Assembly (NCBI GenBank): GCA_022826925.1
Contig: JAJDTX010000070.1
Coordinates: forward strand, 1 to 64,000
DNA length: 64,000 nucleotides
From: Bryobacterales bacterium
GTDB taxonomy: Bacteria; Acidobacteriota; Terriglobia; Bryobacterales; UBA6623
Direction of reading: 5' to 3'
Under the pieces are notes generated by a model, which was given only the letters and a program-made list of their open reading frames with translations, made no database searches and had not been told where the DNA came from. Below are positions 25,861 to 35,671 of the stretch, piece by piece. The stretch's first letter is position 1. Every line of letters begins with the position of its first letter. The position numbers were made by a program, and so were the translations under genes.

Positions 25861-27339
25861 TCAGTCGGCCAAGCGTCCCAAGGGACGGGTGTCGCCGCGC
25901 AGGCCGTTGCTGAAGGACTGCGCCTGCCTGGTGAGCCGTGCGACCACGTCCGGATGCTTGTCCGCAACGTCGCGCGATTCGCTCGGATCCCACTGGATCT
26001 GGTACAGTTCGCCGGGCACGATCTTGACGCGCTCGCCGTCAGACTCGGTCCCGAGGTGCAGCTTCCACGGGCCGTCCCGCACCGCGCGCAAGAGCGGATT
26101 GTTTTCCGGGGGGCCGTCTTCAGCCCGGTAGCGGAAGGCGCCCTCAAAAAAGTACAGCGTCTCGTGCCCGCTGGCCTTGTCCGGAGAGGACCATAGCGGC
26201 TCCAAGTCGCGGCCATCGATCGTGCGATCCCGTGGTGGTTCGCCGCCGGCCAGCTGCGCCAAGGTCGGCAGGATGTCCATCACGGAGGCGACCTTCGACG
26301 AGACGAGGCCCGCCGGGATGCGCCCGGGCCAGCGCAGGATCGCCGGGACCCGGATGCCGCCCTCGTATACCGTGCCCTTGCTGCCGCGCAGCAGGCCCGC
26401 CGAGCCCGAATCAATGCCGTAGCCGGACCACGGTCCGTTGTCCGAGGTAAAGATGACCAGCGTTTGCTCGTCAAGGCCCAGTTCGTCCAGAGTGTCGAGC
26501 AAGCGGCCGGTGTGGTGGTCGATCTCCTCGATCACGTCGCCATACAGGCCGCGCAGCGACTTGTCGCGGAATGCCCGGCCGCGGAACAGCGGAACGTGTG
26601 GCATGGTGTGCGCGATGTAGACGAAGAACGGCCCTTCGCGGTTTGCGCGGATGAACTCGATGGCCCGGTCCGTGTAGGCCGCGGTCAGCAGTTCCTGGCG
26701 AGGGTTGTGCTCGATGACCCTTCCGTTCTCGATTAGCGGCAGGGGTGGGAACCAATCGAGCGGGTAGGTTTCATCGGATTGCGCATAGCCTGTGTAGGCC
26801 GTGCGCTCGCGGGTGTAGCGCATGCGCTCGCCTTCATCGGGACGCCGTTCGATCTTGGGGTGGAACGGCCACATGTCATTGGAGTAAGGGATGCCATAGT
26901 AGGTGTCGAAGCCGTTGCGTGTCGGCAGGAACTCAGGCGCGTCGCCTAGGTGCCACTTGCCCAGCATGGCGGTGGCGTAGCCGCGGTCGCGCAGCAGTTC
27001 GGCGATGGTCACCTCGTTCGGGTGAATGCCCGTGCGGGCTCTCGGGATGTGGTTGAACATCAGGCTGTTGCGCGGCGGATAGGTGCCGGTCATCAAGGCT
27101 GCCCGGGCCGGGCCGCAAAACGGCTGAGCATAGTAGTCCGTCAGGCGCAGGCCCTCGGCGGCCATGCGGTCGATGCGGGGCGTGCGGATCGAGGGGTGGC
27201 CCTGCACTCCCAGGTCGCCATATCCTTGGTCGTCAGTCATGATGACCACGAAATTCGGCAGGTCGACGGCCGCCACCGGCACCTGCACAGCGACAGCAAG
27301 CCCGGCGAGCGCGGTAAGCAATGGAAGTGCGCGCGTCAT
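25861..27339 (-). CDS. Secreted sulfatase (formylglycine-dependent)
   Basis: This 492-residue arylsulfatase-like enzyme has a signal peptide (about residues 1-24). The catalytic motif is C75-G-P-A-R79 followed by AALMTGTYP, with C75 the formylglycine precursor. The first metal-binding Asp pair is in MTDDQGYGD, LGKWHLGD carries a conserved Lys-His, and FTSDNGPWS supplies the C-terminal Asp-Asn metal ligands. This motif set is typical of the large S1 group acting on sulfated polysaccharides. It converges with the GH2 gene, ending 17 bp away, so the two share a locus but not a transcript. Confidence 0.93.
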   Translation of the reverse strand: MTRALPLLTALAGLAVAVQVPVAAVDLPNFVVIMTDDQGYGDLGVQGHPSIRTPRIDRMAAEGLRLTDYYAQPFCGPARAALMTGTYPPRNSLMFNHIPRARTGIHPNEVTIAELLRDRGYATAMLGKWHLGDAPEFLPTRNGFDTYYGIPYSNDMWPFHPKIERRPDEGERMRYTRERTAYTGYAQSDETYPLDWFPPLPLIENGRVIEHNPRQELLTAAYTDRAIEFIRANREGPFFVYIAHTMPHVPLFRGRAFRDKSLRGLYGDVIEEIDHHTGRLLDTLDELGLDEQTLVIFTSDNGPWSGYGIDSGSAGLLRGSKGTVYEGGIRVPAILRWPGRIPAGLVSSKVASVMDILPTLAQLAGGEPPRDRTIDGRDLEPLWSSPDKASGHETLYFFEGAFRYRAEDGPPENNPLLRAVRDGPWKLHLGTESDGERVKIVPGELYQIQWDPSESRDVADKHPDVVARLTRQAQSFSNGLRGDTRPLGRLAD

Positions 27340-27576
27340 AGTTCGTCTCTTGTTGTTGGGGAATTGCAGTGCTCCAAGGCTTGCCCTGACGCACTACAAT
27401 CCATCATCCCACTTGCGCTTCAGGGCGTTACCCTCGGCACCGTCCAAGTGGCTCGGCAATGGCTGCGGCGGGCCCGCCATCCTCAGGCCCGGACCCGGAA
27501 TCCGGGGCGCACTCGGCGCTGGGAAACGACAGCCCTTCCTGTCGCCGGCAATCTGTCGAAGAATGGCGGAGCTGCG

Positions 27577-28791
27577 CTATGGCTTGCTCGCGATCCGCAC
27601 CAGCCGATTCCCCGTCCGAACCACAAACGACGCGTCCGCGGCCGCCACCCCGTAGACCCGACCCTCGGTGCTGAGCCGGTTCGTGGCCACGATCTCGCCA
27701 CTGGACTGGGACAGGACTGCGGCCGTTCCGTCGACACCGAAGAAGTAGAGGCGTTCTCCGTCCGTGATCCCGGTCGCCCAGCATCCGGACGGAAGCCGCT
27801 TCGTCGAGATCTGCTCTCCCGTGCGCAGGTCCAGTTCGAAGAGGACGCCGACAGAATTGACGAGCCACGCGCGCCCTCCGGCGATCAGGGGAGAGCTGAA
27901 CTCGGTCGTGGCCTTGTCAGCCGTCCAGAAGGTCGCGTTCGGGGTATCCAGTCGGAATGCGTGCGTCCCGCCAGCGTCACCCGCGCCAATCACGATCAGG
28001 CTCCCGGCCACGCTGGCCGACGGAACCGCATATCCGCGGCCGCCTCGGGCGGGACGCCGGAACACCTCCTCGCCGTTGTTCATGTCGTGCGCCGCCGCTC
28101 CGCCCCCGGCGGTTGTCAGTAACAGCGAGCGTCCCCCGTGCTCGATCATCACGGGCGTTGAGAAGGACGGGGCCGGAGGCAGCCCCCGCACCCAAACATC
28201 GCGGCCGTCTTCGGCGGCGATCGCGTATAGGCGCCCCTCTCCGAACGGAGCAACGTGCAGGAAGAGACGGTCCCCGGACAGCACGGGCGAGCCGCCGATG
28301 CCGTGGCGCCCGACCCAGTCATCGCCGCTCCGGGCCAGGTATCGAGCCCAGCGCTCCCTCCCAGTGTGGTCCAGCGCGACCAAGTCGCCACTTTCGAAGA
28401 ACGCATAGATGCCATCCTTGTCCGCAACGGGTGTGGGCGCGGCGTTCGACATGCGCTCGTGCGCGTCCGTGGGCGCAGAAGACGGCCTCCGGTCCATCCA
28501 CTCCAGTTCGCCGCCCGAGAGCCGGTATGCCGCGACCACCAAGGTCTCCTTGCGGCTGCCCACCGTGGAAGTGACGTACACCGTGCCGTCCCGGATGACC
28601 GGACTCGACTGTCCGTAGCCCTCGAGCCCGACAGACCAAGCCACGTTGGAGTCGTCAGACCAAGCCACGGGCAAGTCACGAGCCGAGGTGAGGCTCGATC
28701 CGTCTCCTCGAAATCCAGGCCAGCTGTCTCCGGCCAGCAGGCGGACGGCCATCAGGGCGGCGAGGGGAATTGCCTTTCGCATCGTCGGCAC
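27577..28791 (-). CDS. Exported PQQ-type beta-propeller protein (BamB-like fold)
   Basis: This protein of about 400 residues has a signal peptide, then repeated propeller blades with the PQQ-like pattern: SSPVIRDGTVYVTSTV, LVALDHTGRERW, SPVLSGDRLFLHV and SPLIAGGRAWLVNS. No quinone-dependent dehydrogenase residues are apparent, so it is more likely a BamB-like scaffold or binding protein in the periplasm. A GTG start at 28791 directly follows the stop codon of the TonB receptor; an ATG at 28782 is equally possible. Either way translation is coupled to the receptor, making it the last gene of the CobN/ExbB/TonB unit. Its role there may be binding or handing over the imported compound, which is inference. 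Confidence 0.8.
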   Translation of the reverse strand: MPTMRKAIPLAALMAVRLLAGDSWPGFRGDGSSLTSARDLPVAWSDDSNVAWSVGLEGYGQSSPVIRDGTVYVTSTVGSRKETLVVAAYRLSGGELEWMDRRPSSAPTDAHERMSNAAPTPVADKDGIYAFFESGDLVALDHTGRERWARYLARSGDDWVGRHGIGGSPVLSGDRLFLHVAPFGEGRLYAIAAEDGRDVWVRGLPPAPSFSTPVMIEHGGRSLLLTTAGGGAAAHDMNNGEEVFRRPARGGRGYAVPSASVAGSLIVIGAGDAGGTHAFRLDTPNATFWTADKATTEFSSPLIAGGRAWLVNSVGVLFELDLRTGEQISTKRLPSGCWATGITDGERLYFFGVDGTAAVLSQSSGEIVATNRLSTEGRVYGVAAADASFVVRTGNRLVRIASKP

Positions 28792-31680
28792 CTAGAAGGT
28801 CACTCGCAGCGAGAGCTGGAACTGGCGCGGCTCGTACGTCCTCACGGCCTGGCCGAACCGCCCGTCACCGAGGTTGTTGATCGGCTGGTGGTAGTTCACC
28901 CGGTTCAGGATGTTGAAGGCCTCCACCCGGAACCGGACGCTCATGGCTTCCCCAACCAGAACCTCCTTCTCCAACGTCACATGGAGGTCGAAGTAGGACG
29001 GGCCCAGTTCGGAATTGCGGGCCAGCGAGCCCACGGTGCCGGCTGCCGGCAGGATCTGGTCCGGCGTCGCGCCTTCGGCCAGCCGGAACTGCACGCTGCC
29101 CATGGACGAGCGATCAATCGTCCCCGCAACATCGTTGATCCGGTTGATCCGCGAGCCGTTCGGATTGTCCGTGTTCGACAGGAGCGAGAACGGGCTGCCG
29201 CTGCGCGCCCACAGGAGCGTGCCGACCTGCCAGCCTCCCAGCAGGCGGTTTCGCCGGGCGAACGGCAGTTCGTAGGTGCCGAAGGCAGTCAGGATATGCG
29301 GCTGGTGGAAATCGGCGAACGAGCGATCCACGTTCCAGTCGGACTGGTCGGTCGGCACGGCGTTGGAGCTCGAAGCCACGTCGATGGTCCGCGAGAAGGT
29401 GTAGGCCAAGCGGTACGCGAGGCCTCGCCCCAAGCGCGCCCGGATCGAAGCCTGCAGGGAGTCGTAATCCGAGTACGCGCCGCCGGTCAGGTAGCTCACC
29501 ACGCCGCGGCTGGGGTCGGGTCGAAACGGCGCGCGCAGGTTCGGCCCGCCGTTCGGCAGGGAGGTCCTGGCCAGCTTGAGCCCCCGGTTCCCGACGTAGG
29601 CAACACTCCCGACAGAACCGATGCCCCACAACTGGCGTTCGAGGGTGAGGTTCCAGTTCTGCACGTAAGGGTTGACCAACCCGCGGTCCAAGACGTATTC
29701 ATCGGAACCGACCCGGGCACCCTCTAGAGGGTCAGGCAACCTGGGCCGGAACCGGGAGTAGGTCGTGACACTTGGCGGCGCGAACCGCGACTGGGCGATG
29801 AAGCCCATCTGCAGGGGGCTGAAGAAAAACCCGTAGCCGCCGCGCAGGACTGTCTTGTCCTGCCCGCCGACGTTCCATGCGAAGCCGGCCCGAGGTGCGA
29901 TGTTGTTCGGATCGGAGCCGTAGTCCTGATCGAGCCGGCCGTACTTGTCGCCCGGAACGCCGTAGAACTCATAGCGGACGCCCAGATTGAGCGTCAGGCT
30001 GGGGGTGACCCGCCAGTCGTCCTGCGCATAGAGGCTGAATTCGTGGTTGCGCTGGTCGATGCGCGAGTCGCCGAATGCGCGGGAGTAGATCAGCGGCTGC
30101 CCGCCCAGGAACGCCCCGATCGAGGGGAAGATCATCAGCCCGTTGAAGTTGCGGTCGCTGATGGAGTTGTATTGGATGTGACGTCCGATCACTCCCGCTT
30201 TCAGCGAGTGCTTGCCGGTAACCAACGTGAAATCGTTGGAGTACGTGTAGTTGTGGAAGCGGGTCTGGGTCAGCGGAATGAACGTGCCCAAGCGGGGCAG
30301 GCCGGTCACCAGGATGACTCCCGCCTGTCCGTTGATTGCCGGATCACCCAGGGAGGGAGTGCCGGGGCTGACATGCGCGTAATAGGTCGAGTACGTCCCG
30401 CGGAACTGGTTAAACGCCCTCCGGGACAGGGACGACTCCAAGCTGACGACGGCGGAGCGGGAGAAGTTGTCGGTGCTCGCGTTGCCGGCGGGGAGGCGAG
30501 ACCGCGTCGGGCCGATCGCGTTGACCCAGTTGCCCCTGGCGCCGAGTCGGTGCCGGTCGCCGGGCTGCCAATCGAGCCGGAGCAGTCCTGTCTGGCTAGT
30601 CTGCGGACTCGGCACTGCCGCGCTGTGAAGGTTCGTTCCCGGAACGTTCGGCTCCGGGTAGTGTTGCAGCAGGGCGCGGACGCTCGGGGCAGCCCTCGCG
30701 CGCTGTTCGGCAGTCAGCGTCTGGACCGTCGACGAGGCGCGGTACTGGTTGCGCACACCAAGCTCGTATCCGCCGTAGAAGAACAGGGAGTTGCGGCGAA
30801 TCGGCCCGCCCAGCGTGACGCCGGGCATGTTGAGCCGCCGCTCCGGGCGCTGGGAGAGCAACGCCCCTCGTGCGTTCAGTTTCTCGTTCTGAAAGAAGTG
30901 ATAGGCGGATCCGTGCCACTCGTTCCCGCCACGCTTGGTGACGAGGTTGACGACCGCCCCGGAAGCCCGTCCGAACTCAGCCTTGAAGTTCGACGTCTGG
31001 ATCTCGAACGCCTCGACAGTCTCCATCGAGACAGGCTGCTCGGTCAGTCCTCGCCCGAGCAGGTTGCCGGCGACCGGATCGTTGTACTCGGCAGAATCGA
31101 CCATCGTGTTCACGGCGCCGAGCGGGCGGTTGCCGTTGACGGTGAACGGCGCGTGGCTCGACCGCGCGAAGCCGACGCCGGGAGTCTGGAAAGAGATGGC
31201 CCGATAGTTCCGGCCCACGTTGTTGGCCACCATCGGGATGCTGGCGACCTCCGGCGGCGCATAGCTGGAGCCGCGCACCCCGCTGGAGGCGACCCGCTCG
31301 ATTTCGGCGAAGGAGCCGACCACCGTGATTTCCTCGGAGACGGTGCCGAGTTCGAGGCGGATGTTGTGCACGACCTCCTGACCGGCGACCAATTGAATGC
31401 TCTCGGCTTGGTAGGCCCGGAAACCTTCCTTCTCAGATACCAGCCTGTAGGCGCCCGTGTCGAGGCCGGCCAGCCGATAGAGTCCGGCGCCAGAGCTGAG
31501 GGACTCCGTAACCGCTCCCGTCCGCAGAGATTCGAGCGCGACAGGCGCGTCGCCGACAGGCGCTCCCGACGGATCGAGAACCGTTCCAGTCAGCGTGGCA
31601 GATCCGACCTGAGCGCTTGACTGGCCAGTGCCGAACAGGCACAAGGAGATGAGGATTGCTGTGCGAATTATCGTCTTCAT
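28792..31680 (-). CDS. Oar-like TonB-dependent outer-membrane receptor in the CobN unit
   Basis: This 962-residue receptor has a signal peptide (about residues 1-24), a carboxypeptidase-regulatory domain (about 27-112, TATLTGTVLDPSGAPVGD), a plug domain (about 125-260, with SGAVVNLVTKRGGNEWHGSA) and a long 22-strand-type barrel ending in the outer-membrane Phe (LSLRVTF). This Oar/CarO-like architecture is the commonest receptor type in Acidobacteria. It would import a ligand using TonB energy; the ligand is not evident. Its start lies 46 bases after the CobN-like gene, with GAAAGGAAG before the ATG. A small hairpin (GCGGA/TCCGC, 31709-31722) sits in the gap. The context suggests a tetrapyrrole, metal-complex or corrinoid substrate. 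Confidence 0.92.
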   Translation of the reverse strand: MKTIIRTAILISLCLFGTGQSSAQVGSATLTGTVLDPSGAPVGDAPVALESLRTGAVTESLSSGAGLYRLAGLDTGAYRLVSEKEGFRAYQAESIQLVAGQEVVHNIRLELGTVSEEITVVGSFAEIERVASSGVRGSSYAPPEVASIPMVANNVGRNYRAISFQTPGVGFARSSHAPFTVNGNRPLGAVNTMVDSAEYNDPVAGNLLGRGLTEQPVSMETVEAFEIQTSNFKAEFGRASGAVVNLVTKRGGNEWHGSAYHFFQNEKLNARGALLSQRPERRLNMPGVTLGGPIRRNSLFFYGGYELGVRNQYRASSTVQTLTAEQRARAAPSVRALLQHYPEPNVPGTNLHSAAVPSPQTSQTGLLRLDWQPGDRHRLGARGNWVNAIGPTRSRLPAGNASTDNFSRSAVVSLESSLSRRAFNQFRGTYSTYYAHVSPGTPSLGDPAINGQAGVILVTGLPRLGTFIPLTQTRFHNYTYSNDFTLVTGKHSLKAGVIGRHIQYNSISDRNFNGLMIFPSIGAFLGGQPLIYSRAFGDSRIDQRNHEFSLYAQDDWRVTPSLTLNLGVRYEFYGVPGDKYGRLDQDYGSDPNNIAPRAGFAWNVGGQDKTVLRGGYGFFFSPLQMGFIAQSRFAPPSVTTYSRFRPRLPDPLEGARVGSDEYVLDRGLVNPYVQNWNLTLERQLWGIGSVGSVAYVGNRGLKLARTSLPNGGPNLRAPFRPDPSRGVVSYLTGGAYSDYDSLQASIRARLGRGLAYRLAYTFSRTIDVASSSNAVPTDQSDWNVDRSFADFHQPHILTAFGTYELPFARRNRLLGGWQVGTLLWARSGSPFSLLSNTDNPNGSRINRINDVAGTIDRSSMGSVQFRLAEGATPDQILPAAGTVGSLARNSELGPSYFDLHVTLEKEVLVGEAMSVRFRVEAFNILNRVNYHQPINNLGDGRFGQAVRTYEPRQFQLSLRVTF

Positions 31681-31726
31681 GGTTTCTTCCTTTCAATTGC
31701 TGTGCCACGCGGAGGGTTCCGCACGG

Positions 31727-34700
31727 CTAGGGCTGCTTGCGGAGTCTTAGGCCGATGAGAAGCGCTGTTCCCAAGACCGCCAACCCCAGCAGCAGCCAAC
31801 TGTCGAGACCGCTGCTGTCGGATTCGGGCGCGGAACTGTCCTCGCTGGTCCGAACGAGCCTGCGGCCTTGGACGATCTCGGCCCCCGCCAAGCCTGCGCT
31901 CCGGTCGACAGAGCTCTGGTAGGAGGTCAGGATCGTGGCGCCTTCGACATTGCCCGGCGCCGTCAGGGCTTGACCCAGAAATTCCTGGAACGCGGCATTG
32001 TCAACGGTCCGGGAGTCCCCGGCCGGTCCGTAGTCCGCGACCGAGAGCGCGTACCGATTCGCGACGCGGCGAAGGGTCTCCTCGTCAGCGTCCCAGTAGC
32101 CCTTGCGAGCGGCCTCGATCAGCACGGCGGTCACGTTCTGGAGCGCGTACGGGTTCTCCTGATCGAACCACTCGGGAATACCCAGCTCCAAGGAATCCTC
32201 CACGTAGACCCGCTCGACCTCGTCCCAGACGTAGTCGTCGATCGCCTCGGGCTTGGTCACCTGCCAGCCGAACAGGTTGGTGGCGGTTTGCGAGATCTCG
32301 ACCGCTCCGGAGAATCCCTCCTCCTGCTGCTCCCGGATCCAGCGCGGGTTCCAATACTTGCCGCGCAGGTCGCGGGTCAGCGTCTCCCGAACGGTCTCCA
32401 AGCGGCCGCGCTCGACGTCGCGCACGTCCGAGACATAGGTCTCCGGCGACGTCCCGGTTGTGTCGCGCACGGCCATGGTCATACCCCCGAGATACTCGAA
32501 ATAGTGATCCAGCGTCAGCGGGCTGATGACGTTGGTGGAGCGGCTTAGGGAGACGGCCTCGGTGCCGGCCAGGGCCTGCGCGTAGAGTCCCTCTACGTTC
32601 GCGCCCCACTCGGCGCCCTCTGTGTAAACCGCTCCGACCCGCGCCAGGTACTCCTCGGTCAGCCCCGCGGTGTCCTCGAAGTCGCCACTGCGGATGGTGT
32701 TGTCGATAACGCCCGTGCCGTAGCCCCCGACGTTGTTGCTGAAGACCCGAGCGCCGGCGTACAGCCGGGCGTCCTCGGCCGACATTCCGGCGCGCTTCAA
32801 TGCGATCTGCGACTCCTCGACGTGATCCGCGATGAAGTTATCGCCGTCGGCGGCTGCGGCAGCCAGCCGGACCGCCTTGTCCAGGAACTCCATGCGGTCC
32901 GGGAAGGTGTCCCGGAACAGGGAGGCCGCCTGGATGACCACGTCGATCCGGGGCCGGCCAAGTTCCTCGACTGGCACCAGATCCAAGTCGGCGACGATCC
33001 CGTTGTGGTCCCAGACCGGGCGCACGCCGATCAGGTGCAGGATCTGCGCCAAGTCCGTGCCGTAGTGCCGGATCAATTCGGTGTTCCAGAGCGTGAAGCC
33101 GATCTTCTTGGGGTAGCGCCCGAGCCGTTCCCGCTCGGCATCGAGGAGCGCATCCGCCAGCGACACCCCGACCTCCCACGCGGCCCGCGTGGGCACCTCC
33201 TGCGGGTTGATGCCGTACAGGTTGCGGGCAGTCGGAAGCGCCGCGGGGTTCCGGACCGGATCGCCGCCCGCGCCGGGAGGGATGTAGCCGCCCTCCAAGG
33301 CGTGCAGCGTCTGGGGGATCTCGCGAGAGGTGAGCCGCAGCGACGCGAAAATAGTCCTGACTCGGTCCTCGTCCGGACGCAACGCCGCAGCGACCCGTCG
33401 ACCTTCCAGGGCTGCCTCGACATGATGGACAGCTCTCTGCTTGGCAGCCTCCCAGCGCGTGCCACTCTCCACCTGCAGCCCCATCTCGTCGGAGGCCACG
33501 CGTCGGACGTAGTCGCTGCCGACCATCGATGTCACCAGCTGAGCCGCCTCGCTGGCAGGATTGTTCTGGGAATGAACATGCAACCCGAGCGGAATCCGGT
33601 CCTCGTTGATCAGGTGGATGTGGAGCTTCAGCTCGGCAACTTCCTCGTCCGTCGGCAGCCTCTCGGTCCAGTCGAGGCCCAGATCCTCGTCCAGCGCGCG
33701 GGCCTTGCCTAGCTTGGCGATCTGCTCGCGCAAGCGCTCCTTCAGGCTGCCCTCCTCCTGATCGACGAACTGCTCGGCCGCGCGGTACAGCTCGCCGATT
33801 TCGGGATCGGCCTCGGACAGCGAAGCCGCCCCGATGGGCGGGACTTGGTGGTCGACGGTCACGGCCGAGCCCCTGCGCTTGGCGATCAAGGCCTCGCCGA
33901 CGTTGTCCATGATGTAGACGTAAACGTTCGGCATGCGCCCGAGCGTGATGTCGGACCAGTCGTCGGCGAGCTGCCCGAGCGGGCGCCCAGGCAGGAACTC
34001 GTGCGTCCCGTGCGTGCCGTAGTTGACGATCGCGTCAGCTTCGAACTCGCGCTGCAACCACCAGTACGCAGCCAGGTACTGGTGGTTCGGAGGCACCCGG
34101 TCGTTGTGCTGGAGTCGGGCGTCCATGTTGGCGCCGCGGGCCGGCTGCGGCATCAGGATCACGTTGCCGAACTCGAGCTTGGGCAAGACGAGCTGCCGGC
34201 GGCCGTCTCGCTCGACCGTCATGAACTGGCCCGGGGGCGGGCCGAACGAGCCGACAACCTCCTCGCGCAAGGCCTCGGGCAGGGACGCGAACCAATCCAG
34301 ATAGTCCGCTTCGTCGATCAGGGAGACGCCTTCGAGGGAGGCCAGCTCCTCGAGCTCCCCGCGCTGGCTCTCGCTGATGTTGCGCCCCTTGTGCAGCATC
34401 TCGGCCAGCAGCGCGTCCGCGTCCGATACGAGGCCTTCCACGCCGTAGCCGGCCTCCTGCATGCCCCTGAGGAAGCGGATCAGGCTCCTGGGAACGTTCA
34501 GGCTGGCCGCAGTGATCTTGCCCTTCCCGATACCCGCGACATAGATGATTGCGACCTTCTTCTCGGAATTGGGCTTGGCCCGGAGCCGGACCCAGCGCAG
34601 GGCGCGGTCGGCCAGGCGGCCGATGCGCTCCCGCTCCACGGCTTCGAAGCGGCGGCCGGTCCATTCGGCACGCATCCCCTCGATCAGGGTCGGCTCGATC

Positions 34701-35671
34701 GCCCCGTCGATCTCGGGCACGATCGCTCCCATGGCGAGGCCGACCCCGCGGAGCCCGTTCTTGGTCTGGCGGTACTCCTCGAAGGTCTCGCCGGTAAACA
34801 TCAGCGACGCACCCCGCATTACCGGAATGTCGAACTCGGATTCGAGCAGCTCGACGCCGCGCGGGCCTTGGAACCAGCGGCCATGGCGCCGCGAGATCAC
34901 CAGGTCGGGCCGGAACTCCCGCACGAACTGCGGCGTCTTCTGGCCCCCGAAGATCGCGGCGACGTTCGCGCCTCGGGCTTCGAACGCCTCCAGCAAGGCA
35001 CCGGTTCCGGTCGTCATGCCGAGCCGCCAGCCATCGGCGAAGTCCAGCAGGATGCGGGGTCCCGACTCGCGGTGCCGTCCCGACTCGCGCATCCATTGGA
35101 CGTACTTCTCCGTCGACAGCATCAGGTCGGGAGCCTCGGGGTGGTAATAGCCGTCCTCCGGCGTGGGCTGAGGATCCTCGTAGGGCTCGCCGCTCCCGAG
35201 GTAGTGACTGGCCGCGTACCGGAACAGGTTGGCCATGTTGCGCGGCCCGCTGTGCTCCCAATACGCGCTGACCTGCTCGGCGTGGGCAGGGTTTCCGTGG
35301 CTGGCTAGGAGCCGGTTGTTCCGATCGGCTGGGACGAAAAACACCCCGGCACCTCGCGCAGCAGCTGCGGCCAAGCCGTCTTGGACAGGCCGCGTCAGCG
35401 GCTCCATGCGGCGACTCGAGATGAAGATCGCGTCGTAGCGGGAGAAGTCGGCCGTCTCAAGCTCCGGGTCGTCCATTTCTTCGCGCGACCAGAACCAAAA
35501 GCGGATGCCGGTAGCATCGGCGGCATCGGCTAGCAGGAACAGCTGCTGAGGGGGCACGCCGAGGAAAAGCATCTTCGGCATCAGCAGGTGGTAGGCAACG
35601 CCCCCTGCCAAGAACAGCGCGGCCGCCACGGCGGCGAGCCACTTCAAGAGTTTCCTGTGTCGAGGCGTCAT
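31727..35671 (-). CDS. cobN: CobN/BchH-type chelatase large subunit, membrane-anchored at both ends (HmuS-like)
   Basis: This 1314-residue protein matches the CobN/magnesium-chelatase H family over most of its length (about 190-1240), with family segments such as YGTHGTHEFLPGRP, HVHSQNNPASEAAQ and FSNNVGGYGTG. Classic CobN is cytoplasmic and works with the ATPases CobS and CobT to insert cobalt into a corrin. This one instead has an N-terminal anchor (about residues 9-31, preceded by RHRKLLK) and a C-terminal membrane helix (about 1287-1308, followed by RLRKQP), so the large domain should face the periplasm, away from ATP. No CobS/CobT is encoded nearby; the same operon has an ExbB-like channel and a TonB receptor. 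HmuS of Bacteroides, a CobN relative that releases iron from heme, is the closest precedent. I predict metal removal from, or processing of, an imported tetrapyrrole. The ATG overlaps the upstream stop (TGATG); GTG at 35674 is an alternative. Confidence 0.85.
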   Translation of the reverse strand: MTPRHRKLLKWLAAVAAALFLAGGVAYHLLMPKMLFLGVPPQQLFLLADAADATGIRFWFWSREEMDDPELETADFSRYDAIFISSRRMEPLTRPVQDGLAAAAARGAGVFFVPADRNNRLLASHGNPAHAEQVSAYWEHSGPRNMANLFRYAASHYLGSGEPYEDPQPTPEDGYYHPEAPDLMLSTEKYVQWMRESGRHRESGPRILLDFADGWRLGMTTGTGALLEAFEARGANVAAIFGGQKTPQFVREFRPDLVISRRHGRWFQGPRGVELLESEFDIPVMRGASLMFTGETFEEYRQTKNGLRGVGLAMGAIVPEIDGAIEPTLIEGMRAEWTGRRFEAVERERIGRLADRALRWVRLRAKPNSEKKVAIIYVAGIGKGKITAASLNVPRSLIRFLRGMQEAGYGVEGLVSDADALLAEMLHKGRNISESQRGELEELASLEGVSLIDEADYLDWFASLPEALREEVVGSFGPPPGQFMTVERDGRRQLVLPKLEFGNVILMPQPARGANMDARLQHNDRVPPNHQYLAAYWWLQREFEADAIVNYGTHGTHEFLPGRPLGQLADDWSDITLGRMPNVYVYIMDNVGEALIAKRRGSAVTVDHQVPPIGAASLSEADPEIGELYRAAEQFVDQEEGSLKERLREQIAKLGKARALDEDLGLDWTERLPTDEEVAELKLHIHLINEDRIPLGLHVHSQNNPASEAAQLVTSMVGSDYVRRVASDEMGLQVESGTRWEAAKQRAVHHVEAALEGRRVAAALRPDEDRVRTIFASLRLTSREIPQTLHALEGGYIPPGAGGDPVRNPAALPTARNLYGINPQEVPTRAAWEVGVSLADALLDAERERLGRYPKKIGFTLWNTELIRHYGTDLAQILHLIGVRPVWDHNGIVADLDLVPVEELGRPRIDVVIQAASLFRDTFPDRMEFLDKAVRLAAAAADGDNFIADHVEESQIALKRAGMSAEDARLYAGARVFSNNVGGYGTGVIDNTIRSGDFEDTAGLTEEYLARVGAVYTEGAEWGANVEGLYAQALAGTEAVSLSRSTNVISPLTLDHYFEYLGGMTMAVRDTTGTSPETYVSDVRDVERGRLETVRETLTRDLRGKYWNPRWIREQQEEGFSGAVEISQTATNLFGWQVTKPEAIDDYVWDEVERVYVEDSLELGIPEWFDQENPYALQNVTAVLIEAARKGYWDADEETLRRVANRYALSVADYGPAGDSRTVDNAAFQEFLGQALTAPGNVEGATILTSYQSSVDRSAGLAGAEIVQGRRLVRTSEDSSAPESDSSGLDSWLLLGLAVLGTALLIGLRLRKQP

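Noticed and set aside
30043-31620. Long plus-strand frame opposite the TonB receptor
   Set aside because: The sequence is low in hydrophobic pattern and rich in Arg/Gly/Val, as expected for a shadow; the minus frame is a clear receptor.
33845-35308. Long plus-strand frame opposite the CobN-like gene
   Set aside because: No domain is visible and the minus frame has strong CobN homology.
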